Assembly (NCBI GenBank): GCA_963576565.1
Contig: OY755047.1
Coordinates: 33,400,851-33,464,850 of the forward strand
From: Aspidapion aeneum
Lineage: Eukaryota > Arthropoda > Insecta > Coleoptera > Brentidae
Length of the DNA stretch: 64,000 nt
Direction of reading: 5' to 3'
A program made the translations under genes and the position numbers. The notes under the pieces were generated by a model. It did not search any database. It had not been told where the DNA came from and saw only the letters and a list, made by a program, of their open reading frames with translations. Shown here in pieces: positions 1 to 12,700 of the stretch. How positions within the stretch are numbered: the first letter of the stretch is position 1; every line of letters starts with the position of its first letter.

Positions 1-158
1 TCGTTTGATATCACGCACGCCATATTTTCACATAAACTCTAATTTTTGAAATCTACCCTTTGATTTGGCTTGTGTTCGATGGATTTTTGTTCATTTTTAA
101 ATGGGACCATCTCGACCCAAGACCCAGCCTAGGTACCAAATTTCATTGACAGACAGAG

Positions 159-190
<32 letters not shown>

Positions 191-328
191 GGTGTAACAA
201 AAAAGTTTCAAAATCATCTGAAACGCAAAGATATATAAAAAATGTTGAAATCGGAGCAACTTTTTTTTTCTTTAAAAAATTAGGATCACCATAGCTCACA
301 CTACTATAGTATAGTATATGTGTGAGCT
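1..328 (-). repeat. Hairpin-ended interspersed repeat with GACA microsatellite (partial)
   Basis: This is the minus-strand copy of the repeat at 58650-59252. It ends at 293-328 in a hairpin (AGCTCACAC ... GTGTGAGCT), carries a (GACA)n run at 147-190, and shares the blocks GGTACCAAATTTCATT and GGGACCATCTCGACCCAAGA. The rest lies left of the window. The layout of hairpin, microsatellite and short tandem units resembles insect DINE-1/Helentron-type non-autonomous elements, but the class is inferred. Confidence 0.7.
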
Positions 329-591
329 AAAATGCCTATATGCTGTGATTGAAAAGTGGCAAACAAGTAAAACCTAACATTTAATTCCAAAAGCAACAAA
401 AAAATGCACTGGTCGAAAATTCCCAAGTAGTGGGGAGGGTTAGTTTATACTCCATTGAGATAACTTTTTGATAGTTATCAGCTGTTTACCATAATATAAC
501 AAATAGCATAAGCCAACGAAAAAAAGTTGTCTCAAAAATAATGATATGAACAGTATGTTGGCTTTTGGTGTAACCTTTTTTAGCATCATAC

Positions 592-777
592 CTTGCTCAC
601 GTTCCAGATCTGAAATCCTCTGATATTCATAATAAATCAAATTCGGCAAATAAGCAGCAATATACAGTCGAAAGTCAGGCTCTTCTGTGCATGGATTTTC
701 TGCCATATTTAAAGAAGTTAGATGGAGAAACTTTCGAAAATATAAGATGGTTGTTTTATCGACGACATTGTTTTTGC
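592..777 (-). CDS. DRC3: DRC3 exon 3
   Basis: The exon starts after the acceptor TTTTTTACAG (778-779 on the complement) and ends CAAG before the donor GTATGA. It completes the glycine split with exon 2 and reads on through YFRKFLHLTSLNMAENPC and then DFRLYIAAYLPNLIYYEY to QRISDLEREQ. This is the last LRR plus the conserved capping segment of DRC3. It is 186 nt and phase 1 at both ends. The next exon is outside the window. Confidence 0.87.
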
Positions 778-3700
778 CTGTAAAAAAGTAAAAATAAGCC
801 CAGAAAGCTGGCTGTTTTGATAAAGGGAAAAGATGGGCTAAATGGGGTACGGGCGTAAAACGGGGTACCGCAGTTTTAGGTTAACTGCGTAAGAATAAAA
901 CCTCTTAATATCAGATGTTTTATCCCCATGACTAGTTCAACTATCTGCAGTATGATTGATGTCGGTCAGCTGAGCTTAAGTTGGATTTAGCTCAGATGTT
1001 GTGCGCTGTTTATTTTAAAAATAGCTTGCGTATTTTGTGACGGTAAATTTACATTTTTACAGACTTTTCAAAATTTTGTTTACTTTGAACAATTAGTGGG
1101 TTTATGTATTATTCATAATTAAACGCTTTGCCCATAAAATTAGCCTTTTACTGTGTATGATTTTTGTTTGAATTTAACTGGGGGTTTGGGAAAAACGGGG
1201 TTTTTTCATAGAGGCAAAATGGGGTACTTTGTTATACGTAGTAACCTATACTCCATTTGCCCCAATTTTTTTTTTTTGATACCATCACTGAAAGTTGTAT
1301 TTTGTATTCTATGTTGTCTTTGCAAAAAATGGGCGCATAATTCGACAGCGATGACTAGGGCGCTCTAATTCTTTATAAGTTCTGTAAATATGTACATAAT
1401 TTAATTATTATAAATGTTTTTTTCATTACAACTTTTTATATTTTAAATAAGTATTTTAATCTTCGTTAGTATTTTAATAAATAAAACTTGTCTTACAAAA
1501 ACATTGATTCTAAATTACACAACCCCGCCTGTTTTCCTACATCTTGGTACCCTATTTTATCCCATATGCGGGGCAAAATGGAGCAAAGTCAACTATTTCA
1601 AAAATAAAAATAAAAGTATGATGACATAAAGATAATATATCTAGCCAACTTATTTTCAAATGTCGAACGCAATGGTGATTTAATAGAAGAAATAATCCTA
1701 TAAAATTTGGTACCCCATATTGCCCCCCTTCCCCCTACTTTTTCTGTAATTGGAAGAGCTAACTACACTGAAAAAAAATGTTTTTTACCGCATTCAGTGT
1801 CACGATTCACAAAAGCATTCTTTACAGAGCCATTATTAGGAGCACCTGCTCTGGTATAGATAGATATCTAATCTATCTGTTAATAATATCAATATAGCCA
1901 TTCCGTCTCCTCGATTTCAAAGCCGCTTCCCACACAAAAAACCAACCTTATGCACAGCCCCTTAAATTTACAAGCCTGATCCTTCTTTAAATTGAAACAC
2001 TATCGAAAGCTGTAATTTGTTGCTATTTTTTGTCACCCGCTTATTTTTTGGCAAACAGATTACCCCACAGCCCCTCTATAAAATGTCTGATCCTACTTTG
2101 AAATGCAACACATTCGAAGGCTGATATTACCATTATTTTCCTGTCAGCCTTTTTTTTGTTATTGTTACTTTAATCAAAATTTTAGATCTGTCAGACGGCG
2201 ACAAGTCCAGGATCAGAATTGTTATAGAGGCGATTATCCAAATCAGTTTCAGAATATTGTCACCACAGACTTCTAGGGTTTTTTGAAGTCTGTGATTGTC
2301 ACTATTAAAATTTTTGATCTGTCTCGCTTTGAAAATTTGAAGTTGCTATACGTTATGGCTTCTTGCGAGGGTTTTTTGGATATCATTGCACATAAAAAAA
2401 GCCTTGTGTTTTTTACAAGGCTGTCTTTTATATTTTGCACATAGGAACATAGCGGGCGACACCAATCCAATGTCGTCACTAAAACTTAACCTCAATCTCC
2501 ACGTGACCTAAATTCAAAACGTTAGTGCGATACATATTATTGTAGTTGCGTTCGGTACCTACGTCGGACTAATATTTTTGATCGAAATCGTTCGTTTATT
2601 TCATCTAGATGTAGGGAAGATAGATCTCAATCGTTCGGTAATTCTGCTCAGACTAGTCGGACGTAAATCTGGTTGCTCCGTGGATTTTTACCGACGAAAG
2701 AGCTGATCCGAGATTGTGACGTCATGTTGGGTATTTGTTTTGTTTACAAAAATATTTTTTATGGAAAAAGATTAAAATTGAATTATTTTGATGTTGAAGA
2801 CAACAAATTATATGAATTTTCGACATCACAGGAAAATTTTGTCAAGATTATAGCTGGGGGTAAGTTGCAATATGTGCATAATATTTTTGGTTATATTAAG
2901 GGTTATTTATAAAAATTTGATCGATTTGATGCGGATCGTTCGGTAATTCCAATTTGCTCAGACTAATCTGTAATCACGTGACCAAAAATCCGTCGCGTCT
3001 GAGATGCAAATACCGAACGCAGCTTGTATTGCTACATTAATTTTTTTAAGTTAACAAATCAGTCGTTAAATTGAATTAAACCGAAAACATTTTTGGGCTA
3101 TATTTTTTACAATTTTCGAAGGAAATTATCTTAACAAGAAAGCCTTGCCGAGTTGATTTCTTTATTCGGTAATAAAGCAATCAATCAGTCGACAGTTTCT
3201 CGTTTGTACGGAAAATTGAAGCATCGACGGATTAGCTTTAACGACGATACAAGACCAGGTGTACCAAAAACGGCTGTCACACAGAAAAATATCAATGCTG
3301 TACATATGAACATCATGGAAGATCGACACGTGACATATCGCGAGATTGAGGAATTATTGGGGATTTCGAAAAACTCAACCTAAAAAATTTTGTATGAAGA
3401 GTTAGGTGTAAAAAAATTAGTTACCCACTGGATACTGCATGTGTCAACCGAAGAACAGAAAGAAGCTAGTGTCAATTCTGCCGCCCCACAAAAAAACGCC
3501 GTATGTTAGGATTTCCACTTTCTAGAAAATGACATCTAAAAATTTGAAAAGTCAAATAATTTTGAAACGGAGCATACATTTTTATAAAGTTTATATAATG
3601 TTTGGTCCTAATAGTGTATTTTACCAAACTAATTACTAGTTTTTAATAAATTTGCTTAAGTTTATGAAAAAAATGGTTTTTATTTAAACATACGTTAGTA

Positions 3701-6700
3701 TTTCTTAGCAAAATTATTTTCGTTCCGAATCATGAATACCGTAAGTTAAAAATTTTAACATCCGCTAATTTAGAAAACAAAAATAAGTTGCAATGCTACT
3801 AAAAAGTACCGTATGTTCTGACATAGGGTGTTATTAATTTGTTTAATTTATGGTTTAAAGGAAAGTTATTTGAACTAAACACAGTAAGTTTGATAGGGCT
3901 AATCTTTTATTATAAAAATTGCACAAAGTATTGCATTACAAGTTTAAAAAACAATTCACAAAAAAATAAATTCATTTGATCGTCTTTAACTACTTTGATT
4001 AGATTTTGAGAATTGCTTTTAGCAAGGCTCTGCAAGAATGATATTTTTTGTTTTGGAATTATCGAAGATAAGTTTATGAGAATTTGATTTTTTCTTTCAG
4101 CAGAAATTCCACGATCGGTCTTGTGATTTTCAGGATCTTTTAAAGTTGTGTTTTTTTTGGAAATTATATTTAATTCCTGATAGTCTTTATCTTTGAAAGA
4201 CGTCTTGTAATACAAACATTTAGATTATCTTCTTGCTTCCAAAATCGAAATATCTTTTAAAAGAGGTCGATTTTTGTTAAATTTTTGTGACTCGCAGTTG
4301 GTCGTTAAGTTGGGCCAATTTTTGGAATCGGAGAAATGCATTTCTTTTATAAAGCATTTTCTTGTACTGTCCTGTACAGCATTCACAAAATCTTGAAAAT
4401 CACAGGTCTTAGGATTTTTTCCACTTAATGATGAAAACTGTCAGCTGACATGAATGTGTGACCTGTTTCAAAATAAAATAAATGGTCGCACTCGTTGTAG
4501 AACTAATACTTTTCTCTAAATCGTATTTTGAACTATTATTTATGACCTGAAGAACCATTCGCCTGGCTCTCGAACTCATTTTGTTCTGAAATAAACAAAA
4601 AAACCTCGAAAAATACAAAACAGCCCATGCGAACGTGCTGAGTTCCGAAACGCAACTGAGCTTTTTTGACGTAATGCATATAACTAGGAAAGACCACCGT
4701 ATGTTTTTACATACGTGCGGATATTTTCGTGGGCTAAAATAGTCTACTCTCCGTTGCTAGGCAAGAATACCGCATGTTAAAACATACGCTAAGTGTTGTT
4801 CTAAATTGTTCTTCTTTGCTAAATAATAACACCGTATGTTAGAACATACGTTACTTATGCTTAAATAATTTCTGTATTGTTTGCTTTAGTTGCTAGGTAA
4901 AAAAATCGTATGTTAAAACATACGATAGAATAAGTAACTAAAACATAAAGCTGCAATGATTGCTAGGCATAAACGATGTATGTTAAGAAATTCGTTAGAC
5001 ATAGGGCTTTTTTACTTTGCAATTTTCCAATTACCCAGGCACATACGTTAATCTTTTGCACTTACGGCTTTCATTAGATACGTTAAAATCATTTAGTTTT
5101 ATTTATTTACTTTTTTTTAAGTTTTTGTAAAATAATGTTTTTTTTGCAAAAATTGAAAATGGGACGGCAGAATTGGTGTCAGAAAACTCTAAACCACTGG
5201 ATGCCGCATGTATCAACCGAAGAACAGAAAGAAGCTAGTGTCAATTGGTGTCAGAAAACTCTAAACCGCTTTGAGGCAGGAAACTCGAAAAACGTGTACA
5301 GCATTGTCAGTGGTCATGAATCGTGGATTTACTCATATGAATACGAAAATAAACGTTGGTCGTCTGTTTGGGTGTTCCAAGATAAAGAAAGGTCATCCCT
5401 TCTCGAAGTGCATCCAAAAAATGGTCGCGACATTTGTCTCAAAAGCAGGTCATGTAGCAACAATTCTTCTAGATGATCAATGGAGTGTTACTGCAGATTG
5501 GTACATTACCATTTGTTTGCCAAAAGTATTCTCTAAGCAGCGAAAAACGAACCCCGAACGACGATCATCCTCCACCAAGATATTGCAAGTTTGCACAAAG
5601 CACAAAAAACCATTGAATTTTTCACCCAAAAAAAACATCGAATTGTTGGACTCCTCCATACAGTCCCGATCTAAATCCCAACGATTTCAATACTTTTCTG
5701 AGAATCAACAATGGACTGCATGGTCAAAGATTTCAGTCGCCAGAGGAGGCAGTCGACGCATTTAAGAATGCAATTTTGACAGTACCAATAAACGAGTGGA
5801 AGTACAGCTTTGACAACTGGTGCTTTATTGTGTAAAGGTTCTCCCGGGAGTAACTGTTCATATCAATCCACAGTTACCATTGATCAATTTGTAGTATCTG
5901 ACTTTAACCTTTAAGTATATGACCCATATAGAGGTGCCACCGGCCTGTACCGGCTTTACCGTATTGAGGGGCAGATGGTGCTGAAATAAATTTATCTAGT
6001 ACGCAATATTCAGGGACTTCTTGTATTATTTAGTTGCATGTGTGAGCTCCGAGGTTCATACCTATCATACAAATGCCATTAGATCATAGTAGTTGTCTCT
6101 GAATATTGCGTACTTGACAAATATATGTCAGCGCCATCTGACCCCTAATATGGTAAAGCTCGCCGGTGGCATCTCTATATGGGTTATTTACTCAATGCTT
6201 TAACCTGACGCGAAAGAGATCATTTTTGGGTGAATATTTGACACAACTGCTCTCCTGCTTTGTAATATGAGAACTTTAGAGTGATATTTCTAATGAAAAC
6301 ACTTACAAAAGCATGTCATCACTATCAAATTATTATCAGATGTCTGATTTCAACCAATGCTAATCGTCGATTGATGTGAAAATTCACTCCCGTGAGACAG
6401 TTTACGGAATAAAGCACCTGGGTTAAGCGCATGCAAAAGTGCATTCATTTTCGTAGAGAATACTTTGAAAAACAATAAAGTTTTTAAGAGTTATCTACTG
6501 TTTTATTCCTGCTGTATATGCAAAACACTTTTTAAGTCGTAAATTATAGTTATTAAATTACAAGGCTAGTGAATTTTCGAGAAACACGTGACTGCTTCTA
6601 GACTAAATTATTAAAATTAACATCATTCTCACCTATACTAAACACAGTTAATTTTGTTTGATTTTCCAAATTTTCGACTATTTCGATTTTGTTCGAATAG

Positions 6701-9700
6701 AAACTAATTTTTTCTAAATTTTCCAGCGTACTTAGGTTCTCTATCTGCTTAATTCGATTAAAAGAAAAATCCAACTCTCGTAAATGAATTAAAGTTTCCA
6801 AATTTTCAATCTTTTCGATGAAATTGTTGGCCAGGCTCAGTTTGGTAAGCGATTTGAGTACCCATAGATGGTCGATTTTGAGTATATAAAGGTACTCAAA
6901 GCGAATTTCTTCAACTTCTTCCATTGGCATTCCTTAAAATTAGAAAATATTACACTATGGTATTTTCTACAATAATCTTGTACATTTCGGGGTTCCAACC
7001 ATATACGTAATATTACGTATATGGTTCCAACATGTAGTACTCCTATTAAGTGTTGACAATTATCTGTTTGGTCCTCATGAGACTCCTCAGAACACTACTT
7101 GGTCGATGAACCCTTGCAAAATTAAGCAGACGGTTTTGTCTAGAAATCATGTTTGTTTGGTGATCTGTAGTTTATACTATCATCTTACGATTGTAAGATT
7201 TTTTGTCGCAAGTAGCGATATTTAGAAAAGTACGAGAGAAACTAGGATAACAGCAGTAAGCGAACCGCAGCCCACGAGAAAGACCAACCCGGGCGCGGAA
7301 ATATCACGTGACCGTAGGAGGCTCACAAAAAAACGCCTCACGGCCCGCTGTCATTATAAAACATGTGTGTGTTCAGTTTTGGTATGTTTGTTTACGTCGA
7401 TTTTTTTTTAATTCGGGCACGAATTTTATGTGAATTTTATCAAAGTTATTAAAATAATGCAGCCCACAAAAAAACTGTAGTGAGCTGCGTTAAAATAATT
7501 AATGGCTAATGAGTAAAATAAAAAGAAAATACCTATAAGAGACACAATGCCGCGAACGTGTAATTAGTGTTCCTTGTCGGTCCAACTATAAAACTGATAC
7601 CTAATATGTTGCAAACGGGAAAGAAGTGGTAAAAGATAAGATTTTGGATAAGATTGATCAAGTAATAGACATCCTTATTGACATTTTCCATAGTGAGAGT
7701 GCAAAATTTGTTCAGTTGTCATTTCCTATTGAACAATTAGGTCTCTTGAAAAGGTAACCTGAGAATCGAAGATATGGTGGATACACTTTAATGTTGGCTT
7801 CATTTTTGTTTATCCAGTCATCCAGTGCATACACATCAATTTACAATTCTAAGGTAATATGTCTTCCGCACCCTCGCAATATTAAAAAACTGATTTGTAA
7901 AATATTGTTAACAGATAGTAATCTCTCTGGTAGTGTGAAATATTTAAAAAGTAAGATACAGCTTTTAAAAGAACATGAGTTGGTAGTTAACTTACACTTT
8001 AATGAAATATATATTAAACTTTGTGTTGGGCAATTTTTCAAAAAATTATTGACGACCACTACATTCAGTTCATTGAATGTGAAAACCATCTCACTTATTC
8101 ACAAAATCACTTGTTTCTTTTAAATAAATTATTGTGAAATGTTTTATATTGAAAATTTTTCTTCAGATAACTCTAGCGAGTGTTTTTGTGGAGAAAAACT
8201 ATTGTCAAAGCTTGAAAAAATTAGTTTAAGGGCATGTAAAGTTTTTAAAAATAATTTTATTAAAAAGCACGATGATTTAGTGCCTGCTAATAAATCTTTG
8301 AATAAGAACTCAGACAAACATGATGACACTCAAAGAAAAATTAAAAAACTAAAGGTTAGGTTTGATATGTCCAATTTTGAAAGACTTGTATAAATTTGAA
8401 GTTACTAACGATATTATGTACCTAATATATGTACCTGATGATATTAGAGTGCAAATTTTGTATAATTTTTTATTTTATAGATTCAGTTCTTTTATCCATA
8501 ATAAACACATATATCAGCAAAATATTTTTTTCAATTTTTGCCTATAAAAGAACAAAAATTTTTTGTTAATTTATTTAAATTGTGTAAAAACATATAATAT
8601 ATTAAGCAATACAATAATAATCCTGGGACTCCTAAGATCACGTGACCGCCGACTTGCTTATAACGCGCCATGGCCGGTCTTTATCGTTGGCTGCGTAAGC
8701 GAATAATAAACTGCTATATAGATCGATAAAAAGATCGATTAAGCAAGAGAATGCATGAGTTGACCTTGGACAGCACCAACGATTATAAACACACAGGATT
8801 GCCTATTTGCTCGAATCTTTTAGCGGTAGGCGGCGCCTTGCTTACGTCACTAGTGGACCTCTGCTCAGCGCGCTTCATATAATACACATTGCAATCATGA
8901 GATTTTCCTGCTTTTTTCTTGCTTATTTGCAAACAAATTTTTTATTCGTGTTAGTAAATATAATTAATAATTTCATTTATTCAAAACAAATGATTTGATA
9001 AATCAAGAGTTTGCTCTGAGAGCTGAATTTTCCTACCAGACGATTTGTTGGAGTTTGTTTTTTAAATAGTTGAAAGTTTTAGAATAGAAGTAGGATTTTT
9101 TTTAAAGTTTAATCAATTTAAATCATTAGATGTATAATTTATTGTTTTTGTTGCCGATATAATAAAATACACTTATATTATGCAGTAACAAAAAGGTATT
9201 TATTTGATATTTCAGATCTAAAATTGCAATATTTATTATATTATTATATCAAAAACCAGACAGTTTTTGGAGAAAACAGCCAAATAAGATGTGTTTTTCA
9301 ACTTCTTATGCTTTAAATCAATAGATTTTCATAAGTTTTTTTTCAAATGATTTACAGTTTGTGTTATGAGTTGTTTTTATCCCACCCAGTGCCCGTTTTT
9401 ACTCCTTCTGTAACCTGTTTCTGAAAACTTCTATAAAGAGACCAAAAAAACTTAAGAAAAAAACTGAAACTAAACTTGGAGAAGCTGTCTACAAAATAAA
9501 CTTTCCAATAATCAGTTTAATAAAAAAAGTACGTTTGCGGCATAATTACCAATTTTCTTTAATGTGAATAATTTAATGAGCAAGGAGTTTCCAAAAATCA
9601 AAAAAAAAAATAAAAGTTTATATAAATATAATAATATAAAAGTATATATATATTTATATTTCTACACTGAAAGAGGAAACACAAAGCTTTTATTTCAACA

Positions 9701-12700
9701 AAAAATTGTGCTTTCTTTATATCAATTCACTTAATTCACATTTATAAAGGTTTAATAACAATAGCCAAGTTTAGAAAAACATTTCCAAGCTAGTAAGAAC
9801 CATTCATTTTGAGATTTGTATTGTAGAACTTGGCTTTACTTTTATCTCAATTCTTTTTACGGAATACCACTTTCGCGTACTTGGCTTTTTTTACATGAAA
9901 TGTTTTTGTTATGATTTCACTGCTTTTTTAAAGGATTTGGATAATATTTAAGTTTTAAAGCAGTAAAATATACGGGATATTGTTCAAAACATTTGCAATG
10001 CCTTATTAAAAATGTTGAGTTTTTTTTATATTTTCCTATGGTTTTATCATAGTTCTTATCAGCCTTCTAAAGCTCAGCTCTCTAGTGTTCCTGGAAGTAG
10101 GCAATGCATTGTTAACATAACTTTACATTTATAGGGAAGGCAAGTAAATTAAAATCTTAGCGTTTTCTTCAAAAGCTCAGCTTTCTAGCGTTTCTGGAAG
10201 TGGACAATGCTAATTTACATAACTCTACATTTATAGGGGAGGGAAGTTAATTAAACTTTAGGGGTTTTCATTTTCTTTTATTGTTTCATCATAGTTCCTT
10301 TCGGCCTTCCAAATCTCAGCTCTCGAGCGTTTCTGGAAATGGACAATGTTACTTTTACACAATTTTACATTTATAGGGGAGGGAAGTAAATTAGAATTTT
10401 GGGGTGTTTTAATTTTTTTCTATAGTTCTATCATAGTTACTATCGGCCTTCCAAAGCTCAGCTCTCTAGCGTGTCCGGAAGTGGGCAATGTTACTTTTAC
10501 ATTACTTTACATTTATAGGGGAGGAAAGTAAATTATAATTTTGGGGCTTTTAAATTTTTTTCTATAGTTTTATCATAGTTCCTATCAGTCTGCCATTTCT
10601 GGAAGTGGGCAATGTTACTTTTACATAACTTTACATGTATAGGGGAGGGAAGTAAATTGGAATTTTGGGGTTTTTCGATTTTTTCCAGGGGTTTGGCAGA
10701 CTTATGTCTGCCAAATTTCAGCTTTGTACCATGTCTGGAAGTACAGTAGAATTTTGATGATCTATACATGAGTGAGTGAGTGAAAATTTCGACGTTTTTT
10801 GAAATTTCGTAACTACTTCAGTACTTTTGGGAGTTCCATGAAACTAAACATGAAGGGATTGTTAACTCCATGGAGATCTACGACTATGCAAAGTTTGAGA
10901 TTCGTAGCTCATTCCGAAGTAGAGTTTTAGATAGGTCAAGTAATGTTTCAAGAAAAGATGGTACGGCGCGTGAACTTGGCGAGGCACGGCTGTGCCCTCA
11001 GATTTACCTCCTAAATAGTCAACCACACCGTTAAATAAATGAAAAAACGCAAAAAAACGGAGGTAAAAACGTCATAAACACCTTAAAATCACACGAACTC
11101 TGAATACAAACAAAGCAACTGGTCCGCTGGTGACGTGAGCAGACACTGCTCGTCTCGCTGAGCGACGCTAACATTAGTTAAATGGAAATAAGCAATCCTA
11201 TGTGTTTATAATCGTTGGGACAGCACATGTCTTTTAGGTCAGATTAACCAGTGAATTAAAAATTACACAGGCTCTCGTCGCCGAGCGGATAAAAATACAT
11301 CATTAAACTTAGCATAACCACTTAAGAGTTGGATATTCGCGATATATGCATTATTTGTCGTAAATTTGTCGTAAATTTGTCGTGGAAGAAAAAAATTTGT
11401 TGCGCCACCCGTTTTCTAGAAAGGGGTGATAATGCTAAGTCTCAACAGCATTACCTCTTAAGAACTGGATATTCGCAATAAATGCATTCATTGTCGTAAA
11501 GGAGGAGGCACTAAATACATTGTTTACCGGGACGCTTCAGATGAGCTAAATTTGAAAAATGTTGAAGGACAAACCTTCCTGATATTTTTACCAAAAAAAA
11601 TCAGGGGGTCATAGGATTCGTTTTCGAGCTATACTTATTTAAATGTGCGCCACTGAAATATGGGAAAATATGACCTTTTGTCGTTTTTTTGTAATAACTT
11701 ATCGCCAAATAAAAACAAAAAAATTATATTAGTCTTATTTTATTGACAAAAGGGTCCTTTTAGGAATTTTATCAATTTTTAACATATAGTTTGCGTCACA
11801 TACCTACAGAGTGACTCAAAATAATTTAAAAAAAATACAGGAAAATTACCTGAGATTTATTACGTATAAAAAAGGGAACTAAAAATGCATAGTCAAAATT
11901 AACTTCACTTGCTTTCATGTGAGTCGTTTTAACTATTCTAGAGTGATGTTTGCATAATGGGTTATTTTATAAGTTAACAGAGTATTTAAAAAAAAAATAA
12001 TTCAACGCATGACATATTTACTAATTGTCTACGAAATAGTGTGTTTACTGGGATGCGTCAAATGAGGTGAATTTAAGATATGTTTAAGCCTAAACGGTCC
12101 GGATGCTTGTTTAAAAAAAATTGGGTGGTCATCGGTTTCGTTTTCGAGCTATAATTATTTAAATGCGCGCCAATGGATTATGGTAAAATGTAAGATTTTG
12201 TAGTTTTTTGTTATAACTTCTCGTGAAAGAAAAATAAAAAACCAATATAAATTTAATTTTGTTGAAAAAAAAAGAGTCTTTTTAAGTATGTTCTCATTTT
12301 TTGACATATAGTTTTCATCATATATCTACATAGTGGCTCAAACTCTGAATAATTGAAATACAATAATAATAATAGACTAAATGGGTATTTCAAACATTTT
12401 TGAAATTCGCATAACATGTGTACTGATTGCCTATGGAATAGTGTGTGGAAAATGTTTACTGGGATGCGTCAGATGCACTGAATTTGAGATATGTTAGAGC
12501 CTAAACCGTCGTAATACTTGTTTCAAGAAAAAGTGGGTGGTGATCGGTTTTGTTTTCGAGTCATACTTATTTAATGCTAGAATATAGGAAATGTGGGGAC
12601 AAAAAGACAAAAAGGGGTCTACTAACCCCTTTCCAGGGGTTCTGCCAAAAATTTTCAGAAAGAAAGCCTGTGAACAAACTTAATTGATAAAAGTTTAAAT

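Larger units (their letters stand above)
3153..6491 (+). pseudogene. Mariner transposase, broken (copy 1)
   Basis: The transposase would bind the terminal repeats and cut and paste the element at TA sites. Fragments in order: helix-turn-helix part at about 3153-3477 (STVSRLYGKLKHRRISFNDD, then VTYREIEELLGISKNST followed by a stop); catalytic core at 5175-5480 (NWCQKTLNRFEAGNSKN and VSGHESWIYSYE, where the first catalytic Asp position is replaced by His); a frameshifted stretch at 5455-5700 with the mariner motif WYITICLPKVF; and the C-terminus after the nested element at 6418-6470, ending REYFEKQ and TAA. A 72-bp tandem duplication (HWMPHVSTEEQKEASV repeated) lies at 5171-5266. The copy cannot encode an active enzyme. 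Confidence 0.8.
2414..6541 (+). mobile_element. Mariner-like element, copy 1, with four nested insertions
   Basis: This is a mariner (Tc1/mariner, DD34D-type) copy lying antisense in DRC3 intron 2. The left end TACAAGG...TTTTGCACATAGG and the right end (complement of CAGGAATAAAACAGTAG and TTTTGCATATAC) match the ends of the minus-strand copy at 18598-19381. The element proper would be about 1.3 kb. It is stretched to 4.1 kb by an inverted-repeat MITE (about 2525-3042), a 1.7-kb DNA transposon (3478-5170), a 0.6-kb inverted-repeat element (5821-6417) and a MITE inside the latter (5922-6184). The transposase is broken by stops and frameshifts. Confidence 0.8.

Noticed and set aside
4696..5050. 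Regularly spaced palindromic repeats resembling a CRISPR array
   Set aside because: The spacers are themselves repeated (GTTGCTAGG...), the setting is an animal genome, and the motifs lie in the subterminal region of a bounded DNA transposon.
7841..8089. 82-codon minus-strand ORF
   Set aside because: It is the antisense shadow of the THAP/P-type transposase remnant.
10346..10769. ORFs on both strands of 61 and 78 codons
   Set aside because: They are produced by reading through the minisatellite units.
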